The translations under genes and the position numbers were made by a program. Shown here in pieces: positions 47,249-56,437 of a stretch of DNA of 64,000 nt. Position 1 is the first letter of the stretch. Each line of letters opens with the position of its first letter. Below the pieces are notes generated by a model. It had not been told where the DNA came from, made no database searches, and was given only the letters and a program-made list of their open reading frames with translations. The stretch is from Sutcliffiella horikoshii (lineage in GTDB: Bacteria > Bacillota > Bacilli > Bacillales > Bacillaceae_I): the NCBI RefSeq assembly GCF_020524325.1, contig NZ_JAIVKY010000007.1, positions 496,001-560,000 on the forward strand, read 5' to 3'.

Positions 47249-48216
47249 TGAGACGTCAAAAAATACCTAAAATCGTCATCATAGGAGGGGGAACCGGGCT
47301 GCCTGTTTTACTCCGTGGCCTCAAGCACTATGATGTAGATATTACCGCGGTCGTGACTGTTGCGGATGATGGTGGGAGTTCAGGCAGGTTGCGCGATGAA
47401 CTGCATATCCCACCGCCAGGAGATGTCCGAAACGTGCTTGCCGCCTTATCAGATGTGGAGCCGTTAATTGAGGATCTTTTCCAACATCGTTTTGCAACAG
47501 GCAACGGACTTTCAGGGCATTCACTAGGTAACTTGCTGTTAGCAGCAATGACTACCATTACAGGTGACTTTGTCCATGCCATCCGTGAAATGAGCAAAGT
47601 ATTGAATGTTCGCGGAAAAGTTCTGCCTGCCGCTAACCAAAGTGTTATTTTACATGCGGAAATGGAAGACGGATCCATTGTTACCGGTGAATCCAAGATT
47701 CCTGCAAACGGACAGAAAATAAAGCGGGTGTTCCTAACCCCGGATAAAGTGGAGCCTTTGCAGGAATCAGTAGAAGAGATAGAAAAGGCAGATCTCATTA
47801 TCGTCGGACCTGGAAGTCTCTACACTAGCATCCTGCCAAATCTTCTAGTTCCGAAGATAGGAGAGGCAGTGTGTAATGCACACGCTAAAAAAGTGTATAT
47901 ATGTAATGTCATGACACAAGCCGGTGAAACGCTTGAATACACGGCAAGTGATCATGTAAAGGCACTCTATGACCATTTGGGCTGCCGTTTCATGGATACC
48001 ATTCTTGTTAATGAAGAAGGAATTCCGGATGAAATAGCCCTTCGCTATAAAAAAGAATCTGCAACACCAGTAATATATGATATTGCCGCCTTGTCTAATT
48101 TAGGGCTTGAAATCGTTCATGATAAAATCATTCGATACGAAGATGGAGTGATCCGTCATGATACCCAAAAAGTAGCGGCGCTATTGTACTCCATGTTAAA
48201 ATTGGACGAAAATTAG
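47248..48216 (+). CDS. glmR: Gluconeogenesis/wall factor YvcK (GlmR)
   Basis: 322 residues of the CofD-like UPF0052 family: IGGGTGLPVLLRGLKHYD at the start, TVADDGGSSGRLRDE, and GPGSLYTSILPNLLVP. In B. subtilis it binds UDP-GlcNAc, stimulates GlmS and is needed for growth and wall synthesis on gluconeogenic carbon sources. Confidence 0.95.
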   Translation: MRRQKIPKIVIIGGGTGLPVLLRGLKHYDVDITAVVTVADDGGSSGRLRDELHIPPPGDVRNVLAALSDVEPLIEDLFQHRFATGNGLSGHSLGNLLLAAMTTITGDFVHAIREMSKVLNVRGKVLPAANQSVILHAEMEDGSIVTGESKIPANGQKIKRVFLTPDKVEPLQESVEEIEKADLIIVGPGSLYTSILPNLLVPKIGEAVCNAHAKKVYICNVMTQAGETLEYTASDHVKALYDHLGCRFMDTILVNEEGIPDEIALRYKKESATPVIYDIAALSNLGLEIVHDKIIRYEDGVIRHDTQKVAALLYSMLKLDEN

Positions 48217-48303
48217 GGTGCAAACGGATGCATTGCTGGTGGTAAGGGGATAGGTTCCAAAACCTCGCAGACACCAAGTACTTTCACAATGGAGGTGAAA
48301 ACT

Positions 48304-49248
48304 ATGTCCTACGCTTCTGAAACGAAAAAAGAACTAACAACGATTGAAACAAAAGACTGTTGCGTAAAGGCGGAACTTGCTGCATTGATCCGTATGAACG
48401 GCTCTCTGTCCTTTTCCAATCGCAAATTGATTTTGGATATACAAACCGAAAACGCCGCGATTGCCCGCAGAATCTACACGTTAACAAAAAGGATTTATGA
48501 TGTGCGCGTCGAATTGCTTGTACGAAAGAAGATGAGACTGAAAAAGAATAACGTCTATATCGTTCGTTACGCCGAGCAGGCGCACTATATTTTGGATCAA
48601 TTGAAGATCTTAAAGGACGGATTCACGTTCGTTCGAGACATTTCCGAAGACCTGATCAGTAAAAAATGCTGCAAACGATCTTATTTGCGAGGAGCATTCT
48701 TGGCTGGAGGTTCTGTTAATAATCCAGAAACGTCTTCCTATCATCTTGAAATATTTTCGCTCTACCACGAACACAACGAATCATTGTGTGAACTGATGAA
48801 TATGTTTCACTTAAACAGTAAAACATTGGAGCGGAAAAAGGGCTATATCACATACCTGAAAGAGGCCGAAAAGATTGCGGAATTCTTAAGCATCATCGGT
48901 GCCCATCAGGCATTGCTGAAGTTCGAGGACATCCGAATTGTGCGAGATATGCGTAACTCGGTTAACCGCCTTGTGAACTGTGAGACTGCCAACCTCAATA
49001 AAACGATTGGTGCTGCGATTCGCCAGGTGGAAAACATCCGCTTTATCGATAGTACTGTCGGACTAGGTATCCTGCCCGACAAGCTTCGTGAAATTGCGGA
49101 ACTTCGCGTCACCTACCAAGATGTCACGTTAAAAGAACTTGGCGAAATGGTGTCAAGCGGGACGATCAGCAAATCCGGAATCAATCACCGACTACGAAAA
49201 ATAGATGAAATTGCCGATAAACTACGTGCAGGGGAATCTGTTAAATAA
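48304..49248 (+). CDS. whiA: DNA-binding protein WhiA
   Basis: 314 residues with a degenerate LAGLIDADG-type domain (about 85-200, with [14 protein letters not shown]) and a C-terminal helix-turn-helix (about 255-305: [26 protein letters not shown]). It controls sporulation-type division in Streptomyces and affects division and chromosome segregation in B. subtilis. I chose the ATG at 48304 behind GGAGGTG. Confidence 0.95.
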   Translation: MSYASETKKELTTIETKDCCVKAELAALIRMNGSLSFSNRKLILDIQTENAAIARRIYTLTKRIYDVRVELLVRKKMRLKKNNVYIVRYAEQAHYILDQLKILKDGFTFVRDISEDLISKKCCKRSYLRGAFLAGGSVNNPETSSYHLEIFSLYHEHNESLCELMNMFHLNSKTLERKKGYITYLKEAEKIAEFLSIIGAHQALLKFEDIRIVRDMRNSVNRLVNCETANLNKTIGAAIRQVENIRFIDSTVGLGILPDKLREIAELRVTYQDVTLKELGEMVSSGTISKSGINHRLRKIDEIADKLRAGESVK

Positions 49249-49319
49249 AACTGGAGAGGGTCACCTCGCATAGAGCGGACCCAACCAGCAACTATACATT
49301 AAATAGAGGAGGAATAGAA

Positions 49320-49577
49320 ATGGTACAAAAACAAGTGGATGTTCGTTTAAAAACTGGCTTGCAAGCTCGCCCGGCAGCACTTTTCGTACAGGAAGCCAAC
49401 CGCTTCTCAAGTGAGGTTTTCTTAGAAAAGGACGGAAAAAAGGTAAATGCAAAAAGTATCATGGGCTTGATGAGCTTAGCTATCAGCACTGGTGCTACGA
49501 TTACATTGATTGCGGACGGTAATGATGAAGAGGATGCGATCGCTGCATTAGCAGAGTACGTACAACAAGAAAACTAA
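49320..49577 (+). CDS. crh: Catabolite repression HPr-like protein Crh
   Basis: 85 residues with the HPr fold but Gln15 (TGLQARPA) in place of the PTS histidine, which marks Crh. Ser46 (NAKSIMGL), the HprK target, is present. P-Ser-Crh is a CcpA co-repressor and Crh also interacts with other enzymes. AGAGGAGGA precedes the ATG. It ends the yvcI operon at a strong terminator. Confidence 0.97.
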   Translation: MVQKQVDVRLKTGLQARPAALFVQEANRFSSEVFLEKDGKKVNAKSIMGLMSLAISTGATITLIADGNDEEDAIAALAEYVQQEN

Positions 49578-49616
49578 AAAACCGGGTCTCCCTTGTTGGG
49601 AAGCCCGGTTTTTGTT
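49576..49616. terminator. Bidirectional terminator between crh and clpP
   Basis: AAAAACCGGG pairs perfectly with CCCGGTTTTT, with extra CCC/GGG pairs inside. It serves convergent genes. Confidence 0.92.
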
Positions 49617-49622
49617 TTGGTG

Positions 49623-50207
49623 TTAGTTGTTGTTACGGATAACTTTGTCGATTAGTCCGTATTCAAGTGCACGGTCAGCTGTCATGAAGTTGTCGCGGTC
49701 TGTGTCGCGGGAAATAACTTCGATTGGCTGGCCAGTTTGCTCGGATAGGATTGTGTTCAATTTTTCGCGTAGGAACAAGATGCGTTTTGCTGCAATCTCA
49801 ATTTCCGTTGCTTGACCTTGTGCTCCACCAAGTGGTTGGTGAATCATCACTTCACTGTTAGGTAGCGCAAAACGCTTGCCTTTCGCACCAGCTGCAAGCA
49901 AGAATGCTCCCATGGAAGCAGCCATACCTACACACATTGTGCTAACATTCGGCTTAATGAAGTTCATTGTATCGTAGATTGCCATACCAGCTGTGATGGA
50001 CCCACCTGGGCTGTTGATGTAAAGAGAGATATCTTTTTCAGGATCTTCCGCTGCCAAGAATAGAAGCTGAGACACAATGGAGTTAGCCACATTGTCATCA
50101 ATCGCACTTCCAAGCATGATGATACGGTCTTTTAATAGACGGGAGTAAATATCGTACGCGCGCTCCCCACGACTTGTTTGTTCAATAACTGTAGGAATTA
50201 AGTTCAT
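49623..50207 (-). CDS. clpP: ATP-dependent Clp protease proteolytic subunit
   Basis: ClpP forms the two-ring proteolytic barrel used by ClpC, ClpX and ClpE. The 194 residues have the triad Ser98 (GMAASMG), His123 (MIHQP) and Asp172. The start at 50207 has GGAGGAAAAG upstream on the minus strand. The promoter is overlapped by a CtsR box. Confidence 0.98.
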   Translation of the reverse strand: MNLIPTVIEQTSRGERAYDIYSRLLKDRIIMLGSAIDDNVANSIVSQLLFLAAEDPEKDISLYINSPGGSITAGMAIYDTMNFIKPNVSTMCVGMAASMGAFLLAAGAKGKRFALPNSEVMIHQPLGGAQGQATEIEIAAKRILFLREKLNTILSEQTGQPIEVISRDTDRDNFMTADRALEYGLIDKVIRNNN

Positions 50208-50325
50208 CTCACTTTTCCTCCTTAAAATTTAAGTTTCTATCGACATAGGCTCCTATGTAAAAATGGGAAAACCTTCAGCGAACCTATACCAATTAGTAAG
50301 TATTACTAAATCTTTATGTACTTTT

Positions 50326-50355
50326 ATCATACATACAAGGTCAAGAATGGTCAAA
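50326..50355 (-). promoter_or_regulatory. clpP promoter with CtsR operator
   Basis: On the minus strand TTGACC and TATGAT are 17 bases apart. The plus strand carries AGGTCAAGAATGGTCAAA (50338-50355), a heptad direct repeat of the CtsR type (GGTCAAANANNGGTCAAA) over the -35. This predicts heat-shock control as in B. subtilis. Confidence 0.85.
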
Positions 50356-50528
50356 TAAAAACCATCGCAAATACCCCCATTTTTCCCCATGTAATAATCA
50401 TATCCAGTATGGGGTGGGATTAAACTTCTGTAACTGGAAAGTGTTCAACAATCAATTAAAGTTATACTTTAAAGTGCCTTAAGGAACCTGTCATAGACTA
50501 TTATTGTCAGAAAAAAGTGAATATTTTA

Positions 50529-50537
50529 TGGTATAAT
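50529..50537 (+). promoter_or_regulatory. Extended -10 promoter of the small island
   Basis: TGGTATAAT is a TGn-TATAAT element 35 bases before the 54-codon gene. No convincing -35 at 17 bases. Confidence 0.5.
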
Positions 50538-50571
50538 AATAGTTATATTTTGTAAAAGGTGTGTGGGGTAG

Positions 50572-50736
50572 ATGTCAAAACCTATTAAAGTAAGTTTTTC
50601 TGATGGAGAAACTTTATTGATTAACGATGTTATAGAGTTTGATGCGAGACAAGTAGATGAGTTAATCACAATTGCCACCCATTATACTAAAAAACAACTT
50701 AGCAGATGCAGGAAGGAGAGACTCTTTCTTATCTAA
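50572..50736 (+). CDS. 54-residue protein of unknown function
   Basis: An ATG behind AAGGTGTGTGGGG opens a 54-codon frame: MSKPIKVSFSDGETLLINDV and so on, acidic in the middle and ending in a basic KKQLSRCRKERLF tail. It overlaps the next gene by 31 bases in another frame. This is either a small partner protein (for example of a toxin-antitoxin-like pair) or the N-terminal half of a longer protein cut by a frameshift. I do not recognise a family. Confidence 0.55.
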   Translation: MSKPIKVSFSDGETLLINDVIEFDARQVDELITIATHYTKKQLSRCRKERLFLI

Positions 50737-51188
50737 CCGAAAATCAAAAGCAGTTAATCATTGAACACAAAAATAGACTAATTCATGATAGAAGTGCTAA
50801 AAATGTATATGAAAATAGTATAGTTAGATTTACTGTTCACACGATTGATAGGATAATGGAAAGATTAGGTTCTGATGAATTACATACAATCATAAATATC
50901 ATTGAAAGATTACAAATGAGTGATATTGTAAAAAAAGCACAATTTAAAGGATATCCTGCTTTAACTTACACATTGATGAAAGAAGGAGATTCTGATAAGT
51001 ATATTATCCCGATCGCTTTCCAACTTGTAGGTGAAAACAGGCAAATCATCCGAATCATTACGATCAGTTTTAAAGATGCACCACCAAAAGCATTGGAACA
51101 TAGATTAAATACAGATCTTGAAATGGTTATAAAGATGGAATTATTTAAGAAAAGGTTAGTGGAAAAATACAATCAGAAAAAACGTTAA
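50706..51188 (+). CDS. Uncharacterised 160-residue protein
   Basis: A soluble mixed alpha/beta protein with IVRFTVHTIDRIMERLGSDEL (about 39-59) and a beta-rich second half (KYIIPIAFQLVGENRQIIRIITISF). The first block recalls the H-x-x-x-R-M-x-x-R opening of RelE/DUF4258-like RNases, but this is only a resemblance. The ATG at 50706 has no good ribosome binding site, so it probably depends on translation of the overlapping 54-codon frame. A GGTATT/AATACC inverted repeat follows at about 51214-51240. Confidence 0.6.
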   Translation: MQEGETLSYLTENQKQLIIEHKNRLIHDRSAKNVYENSIVRFTVHTIDRIMERLGSDELHTIINIIERLQMSDIVKKAQFKGYPALTYTLMKEGDSDKYIIPIAFQLVGENRQIIRIITISFKDAPPKALEHRLNTDLEMVIKMELFKKRLVEKYNQKKR

Positions 51189-51274
51189 ACTTGATGTGTA
51201 GCTTGAATTAAATGGGTATTGGGTATAAAATTCTTAATACCGGATAAAATTTAGACGTAAAAGGGGGAAGGACA

Positions 51275-51529
51275 ATGGTTACTATCGACAAGGAGGTTCT
51301 TAAAGTGAAACTTGAACCTAAAAGCTTGAAAAAAGATATCGTTTGGCAAGTAAACCAAGAAAATTATATTATTCATAATGTTCCTTATACTCTAAACAAC
51401 TCCAAAACAGAAGAATATCTTGATATCAATGTCACTATCACAGTTACTGCATTACGGGACTTAATGGTGTCGGAACAGCTGCCTTCAGAGATAAATTTTG
51501 ATGATTTCTCTGATGTTAAGTTCCAGTAA
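51275..51529 (+). CDS. Uncharacterised 84-residue protein
   Basis: The ATG follows AAAGGGGGAAGG. The protein is acidic with alternating hydrophobic strands (NYIIHNVPYTL, LDINVTITVTALRDLMV) and no membrane segment. I do not recognise it. It lies between the 160-residue gene and tRNA-Arg and may belong to the same island. Confidence 0.55.
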   Translation: MVTIDKEVLKVKLEPKSLKKDIVWQVNQENYIIHNVPYTLNNSKTEEYLDINVTITVTALRDLMVSEQLPSEINFDDFSDVKFQ

Positions 51530-51560
51530 CTTATTTTATATATCCCTTCTTATTTTCTTA

Positions 51561-51589
51561 TTGATTCTAATAGTTTAAAAGGATATAAT
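51561..51589 (+). promoter_or_regulatory. Promoter of tRNA-Arg
   Basis: TTGATT (51561-51566) and TATAAT (51584-51589) are 17 bases apart, about 28 bases before the tRNA. Confidence 0.75.
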
Positions 51590-51616
51590 ATCCTATGAAC
51601 TATATTTGTATAATAA

Positions 51617-51694
51617 GCGCTCGTAGCTCAGGGGATAGAGCGGTGGTTTCCGGTACCGCGTCATGCGGGGGTTCGAATCCCTCCGAGCGCGCCA
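51617..51694 (+). tRNA. tRNA-Arg (anticodon CCG)
   Basis: The acceptor stem GCGCTCG (51617-51623) pairs with CGAGCGC (51684-51690), followed by G and an encoded CCA. The D arm contains GCTCAGGGGATAGAGC. The anticodon stem GTGGT/ACCGC holds the loop TTCCGGT, giving anticodon CCG, which reads CGG. The T arm is GGGGGTTCGAATCCCTC. In B. subtilis a tRNA-Arg (trnQ) lies in this same clpP-sigL region. Confidence 0.97.
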
Positions 51695-51792
51695 TTTCTA
51701 ATTGGAAAAACTTACGTTTGATACATAATCAGCAACCATGCTATAGTATTACTTGTAACGGACAAGCGCCGTTATCTCATATTATCTACTCA

Positions 51793-51820
51793 CCCAGTGT
51801 CGGCACACTGGGTTTTTATT
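51793..51820 (+). terminator. Terminator of tRNA-Arg
   Basis: CCCAGTGT and ACACTGGG pair perfectly around a 4-base loop, followed by TTTTTATTTT. Confidence 0.92.
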
Positions 51821-51825
51821 TTGTC

Positions 51826-51862
51826 AAAAGGTATCCCAGCGTAACGAAGGGATGCCTTTTGT
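51826..51862 (+). terminator. Second hairpin behind tRNA-Arg
   Basis: AAAGGTATCCC pairs with GGGATGCCTTT (one G-T pair), with TTTTG at the foot. Confidence 0.5.
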
Positions 51863-51927
51863 TCGTTTCATTTCTAGGTTAAGTGGAACGGAAAGTATTT
51901 TTGGAGTTATGGATCAAATAATTGGCT

Positions 51928-52003
51928 AACGGAAAATAAATAACCCGTAACGGAAAATAAAATTGCATGAATGGAAAATAAATGACCCTTTAAGGAAAAT
52001 AAA
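51928..52003 (+). repeat. Four tandem GGAAAATAAA units
   Basis: GGAAAATAAA recurs four times at spacings of about 20 to 23 bases, separated by variable ACCCGTAAC-like stretches. The rest of 51695-52292 holds hairpins, the third CGACA-GGGGTCTGACCCC element and no gene. Confidence 0.75.
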
Positions 52004-52149
52004 CCTACTCCAGCCCCATTTACAAGCAAATCCCCACATCAAGCCTACATCAAACTTCAGCAAAAATTCACCCCAAAAAAGAATGACAACCCAAACGCCA
52101 TAATAAAATACAATAAACAGCCAGCACAGTCAGCAAAAAGAGTAGCCTT

Positions 52150-52187
52150 CGACATAAGTGGAGAAAATCCTGCCGGGGTCTGACCCC
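52150..52187 (+). repeat. CGACA-N20-GGGGTCTGACCCC element, copy 3
   Basis: It shares AAAATCCTGCC plus the 13-base palindrome (52175-52187) with the copy at 29140-29177, and has the same 25-base spacing from CGACA. Confidence 0.7.
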
Positions 52188-52292
52188 TCAAAGCGAATTA
52201 TAGGAAGATTTTTAAAGCTTACAAGTTCCCCAAAGTCATGTAAAATATAGATAGAGACCGGATATGAGTTTGGCCGGAGGAGGGTTGGATGT

Positions 52293-53627
52293 ATGAAGCA
52301 GTCAGTTGGTTTGTATCAGGAGCAGTCGTTGAGGCTTGCGATGACGCAGGAATTGAAGCAAGCGATTACGTTGTTGCAGTATTCGACATTGGAACTGGTG
52401 GATTTCCTGAAGGAGCAGTCGCTCGAGAACCCGCTTATGGACTTAAAGGAACCGTCCATCCATAGGGAACTTGCTTCTTCTCGTGTGCAACGCTTAAAAC
52501 CAAAGAAGATCGGAACGACCACCACACAAACTTTTTCCATTGAGAATTTCAGTAAACATGGTGAAACGTTACATCAATATATTGAACAACAATTGCTCGA
52601 CACGAACATGACAATCGAAGAAAAACAACTTGCAAAGCGCATCATCGAACACATGGACGAGAATGGCTATATACAAGAAGAGCCAGATGCGATTGCTAAA
52701 CAGCTTAAAACCAAACCAGAGAGCATCATAAAAGTACTAAATACCATAAAACAGTTGGAACCGGCAGGGATAGGAGCCCGCAATCTCCGAGAATGCCTAT
52801 TGCTCCAATTAAAAAGAAAATCACCCCGAAACGAAGTGGCAGAAGCTATTTTGGAAAATGATTTTACTCTTTTTGCAGAAAAAGCGTGGAAGACACTCGC
52901 AAAAAAATACGAAATTAGCCTAAAGGAAATTCAAGCGATACACGACGAAATTGTAAAGCTGAATCCTCGACCTGGGAACAAATATGAAACAGTTGAAAAA
53001 CCTAAATACATCACCCCGGACCTAATCGTCCAAAGACACCAAAACCATTTTATCGTGTCATTAAACGAAGAAATCATTCCGCAAATTAAAATAAATAAAC
53101 AGTATGAGTCGGCCCTTAAGAGTAAAAATGAACTGGAATCCTACTTGCAGGAAAAACTTCAGCAATGTCAGTGGATTGTTAAGTCAATGGAGCATCGCAA
53201 ACACACGCTTGTCAAAGTGATGGAGGAAATTCTCCGTGCCCAACAGTCTTTCTTCCTTAACGGACCTTCATTTTTGAAACCGTTAACATTAAAGGATATT
53301 TCTACAAGGCTTGAAATACATGAGTCCACGGTTAGCCGTGCGACAAAGGAGAAATATGTACAAACGCCATATGGTTTGTTCGAATTGAAATATTTCTTCA
53401 GTCAAGGCCTGTCTGGCAGACATGATGAAGAGAAATCAACCAAGCAGGTGCAACAGTTGGTGGAAGAACTGATTAAAAAAGAAGACAAACAGAAACCATT
53501 GTCGGATCAACAGCTGACAAACATCCTTCAAAAGCAGTATCATATAACCATCTCCAGAAGAACGGTGGCAAAATATAGGGATATATTGAACATCCCGGGG
53601 TCTTCCATGAGAAAAAGGTATGATTAG
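52293..53627 (+). CDS. rpoN: RNA polymerase sigma-54 factor
   Basis: 444 residues with the Gln/Leu-rich region I (LRLAMTQELKQAITLLQYSTLELVDFL, about 13-40), the core-binding domain, the HTH (LTLKDISTRLEIHESTVSRATKEKYVQTP) and the C-terminal RpoN box ISRRTVAKYRD. Sigma-54 (SigL in B. subtilis) serves genes driven by enhancer-binding activators such as amino-acid degradation operons. GGAGGAGGG precedes the ATG. Confidence 0.96.
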   Translation: MKQSVGLYQEQSLRLAMTQELKQAITLLQYSTLELVDFLKEQSLENPLMDLKEPSIHRELASSRVQRLKPKKIGTTTTQTFSIENFSKHGETLHQYIEQQLLDTNMTIEEKQLAKRIIEHMDENGYIQEEPDAIAKQLKTKPESIIKVLNTIKQLEPAGIGARNLRECLLLQLKRKSPRNEVAEAILENDFTLFAEKAWKTLAKKYEISLKEIQAIHDEIVKLNPRPGNKYETVEKPKYITPDLIVQRHQNHFIVSLNEEIIPQIKINKQYESALKSKNELESYLQEKLQQCQWIVKSMEHRKHTLVKVMEEILRAQQSFFLNGPSFLKPLTLKDISTRLEIHESTVSRATKEKYVQTPYGLFELKYFFSQGLSGRHDEEKSTKQVQQLVEELIKKEDKQKPLSDQQLTNILQKQYHITISRRTVAKYRDILNIPGSSMRKRYD

Positions 53628-53642
53628 AAAGGCAGATGCAAA

Positions 53643-53885
53643 ATGAACGTACAATTTTACACAAAAGTCGATTGTCCGCTTTGTGACAAAGCTAAAGCAA
53701 GGTTGAAAGAGCTGCAATCCGAACTGACTTTTACCATAGAGGAATTTGATATTTATAAGGATGACACATTACTGGAAAAATATCAGTTAATGATTCCGGT
53801 AGTAGAGCACGAGGGAGAAATGCTAGCATATGGTCAAGTGAACAAAGAAGAAGTAAGAAAGCGTTTACTTGAAAAAATCCGCTAA
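53643..53885 (+). CDS. Glutaredoxin-like thiol protein
   Basis: 80 residues with a thioredoxin-type start VQFYTKVDCPLCDKAKARL, so a CPLC redox motif at 11-14, and the cis-proline MIPVV near 59-63. It belongs to the small glutaredoxin/DUF836 group. The gene lies 15 bases behind rpoN and ends at a terminator, so the two are probably co-transcribed. The redox partner is unknown. Confidence 0.82.
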   Translation: MNVQFYTKVDCPLCDKAKARLKELQSELTFTIEEFDIYKDDTLLEKYQLMIPVVEHEGEMLAYGQVNKEEVRKRLLEKIR

Positions 53886-53906
53886 ACCCTAGTTGCATAA
53901 GGGTTT

Positions 53907-53949
53907 CACCTTTGTTACAATCAACTTGTAGCAAGGGTGATTTTTTTTA
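53907..53949 (+). terminator. Intrinsic terminator after the glutaredoxin gene
   Basis: TCACCTTTGTTACAA pairs with TTGTAGCAAGGGTGA (two G-T pairs), followed by TTTTTTT. Confidence 0.88.
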
Positions 53950-53956
53950 CCGCTAC

Positions 53957-53994
53957 TGGGACATAATATGTCACAGTGGGACATTTAAGGTCCA
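53957..53994 (+). promoter_or_regulatory. CggR operator of the glycolytic operon
   Basis: Two direct repeats, TGGGACATAATATGTCACAG and TGGGACATTTAAGGTCCA, lie 60 bases before cggR. They match the GGGAC...GTCC tandem half-sites of the B. subtilis CggR operator. Fructose-1,6-bisphosphate releases CggR from it. Confidence 0.8.
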
Positions 53995-54053
53995 ACGGCA
54001 GACAGCGATTATTGTCCATCAGGTAAAATACACACTCTGAAGGGGAAGCTATA

Positions 54054-55073
54054 ATGAATCAAATTATTGAAGTACAAAAGAAATTGTTGCCTGATCTTCT
54101 TTCCATTATGCAGAAACGATACGAGATCCTGAGATACATAAGGTTGATGCAGCCGATTGGAAGAAGAAGTTTGTCAGGCAGTCTGGGTTTGAGTGAGCGA
54201 GTGCTTAGAGGGGAAGTTGATTTCCTTAAAGTGCAGAACCTGATTCACGTTAGTGTTGCCGGCATGACATTGACGAAAGAAGGGGAATACCTCATTAAGG
54301 ACCTGGAAGAGGTTATGAAAGAAGTTTCCGGTTTAAAGCAACTAGAAGCGGGAATAGAAGAGAAGTTAGGGATTACAAAAGTTGTCGTGGTTCCGGGTGA
54401 CAGTGACCAATCCCCTTGGGTGAAAAAAGAACTCGGTAGAGCATGTGTAACCGCAATGCGAGAACGATTCCATGACGAAAATGTCATTGCCGTAGCTGGT
54501 GGAACGACTGTTTCCTCCGTAGCGGAAATGATGACACCCGACACGAAGAACCGTAATCTGCTGTTTGTCCCAGCTCGGGGCGGACTTGGGGAAAAGGTGC
54601 AGAACCAGTCGAACACCATTTGTGCCACCATGGCAGAAAAGGCATCAGGCGACTACAGGCTCTTGCATATTCCAGATTCGCTGAGCCATGAATCCTACCA
54701 GTCGATGATTGAGGAACCTTCTATAAAAGAAGTAATTTCTCTCATTAAAAATTCTAGTATGGTTATTCATGGAATTGGAGACGCTAAAACAATGGCAGAG
54801 CGCCGTAAAACAGCGCCGGAAAACATGCGCAAGATCGAGCAAAGCCATGCGGTAGCTGAAGCTTTCGGGTACTATTTCAATGAAGCCGGAGAAGTAGTGC
54901 ATAAAGTTCAGACAGTTGGAATGCAACTCGCAGATTTGGAAAAGATAGAATGTGTGATTGCAGTAGCCGGCGGCGCCTCAAAGGCAAAAGCGATTCAAGC
55001 GTATCTAAAAAAAGCTCCCCACACCATCCTCATAACGGATGAAGGAGCAGCAAAAGAGTTAATTAGGGAGTAA
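54054..55073 (+). CDS. cggR: Central glycolytic genes regulator CggR
   Basis: 339 residues of the SorC/DeoR family: an N-terminal winged helix (about 20-90, LMQPIGRRSLSGSLGLSERVLRGEVDFL) and a sugar-phosphate-binding domain (about 95-335, with VAGGTTVSSVAEMM, LLFVPARGGLGE and HGIGDAKTM). It represses the gapA operon and is induced by fructose-1,6-bisphosphate. It lies first in the operon it controls. Confidence 0.96.
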   Translation: MNQIIEVQKKLLPDLLSIMQKRYEILRYIRLMQPIGRRSLSGSLGLSERVLRGEVDFLKVQNLIHVSVAGMTLTKEGEYLIKDLEEVMKEVSGLKQLEAGIEEKLGITKVVVVPGDSDQSPWVKKELGRACVTAMRERFHDENVIAVAGGTTVSSVAEMMTPDTKNRNLLFVPARGGLGEKVQNQSNTICATMAEKASGDYRLLHIPDSLSHESYQSMIEEPSIKEVISLIKNSSMVIHGIGDAKTMAERRKTAPENMRKIEQSHAVAEAFGYYFNEAGEVVHKVQTVGMQLADLEKIECVIAVAGGASKAKAIQAYLKKAPHTILITDEGAAKELIRE

Positions 55074-55098
55074 CATCCCTTCTATAAAGGCTAAGTGA

Positions 55099-56292
<1,194 letters not shown>

Positions 56293-56358
56293 TTTTTCAT
56301 AGCAATAGATATTGCTTGGATAAACCTTATCAGCATTCTATAATAAGACATGTGAAGT

Positions 56359-56394
56359 AGAGGGGGATTGGGGAACACACCCCTCCCTCTTTTC
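56359..56394 (+). terminator. Terminator-like hairpin between gapA and pgk
   Basis: AGAGGG and the GGGG block pair with CCCC and CCCTCT, then TTTTC follows. Inside the operon it may give partial termination or protect the cggR-gapA transcript 3' end. Confidence 0.6.
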
Positions 56395-56437
56395 ATGTTG
56401 TCAAAAACAAATTTCCTTTAAAGGGAGGCCGTTCAAG

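Larger units (their letters stand above)
50208..50571. other. Divergent intergenic region between clpP and the small island
   Basis: It holds the clpP leader and CtsR-controlled promoter on the minus strand and an extended -10 promoter for the plus-strand genes (50529-50537). I see no gene in it. Confidence 0.6.

Noticed and set aside
48217-48303. Riboswitch-like sequence before whiA
   Set aside because: Only weak pairing is present and no known aptamer core was recognised in this 87-base gap.
51617-51694. tRNA-Arg as an attachment site for an integrated element
   Set aside because: No integrase gene and no second copy of the tRNA 3' end were seen nearby; the tRNA is in its usual Bacillus place.
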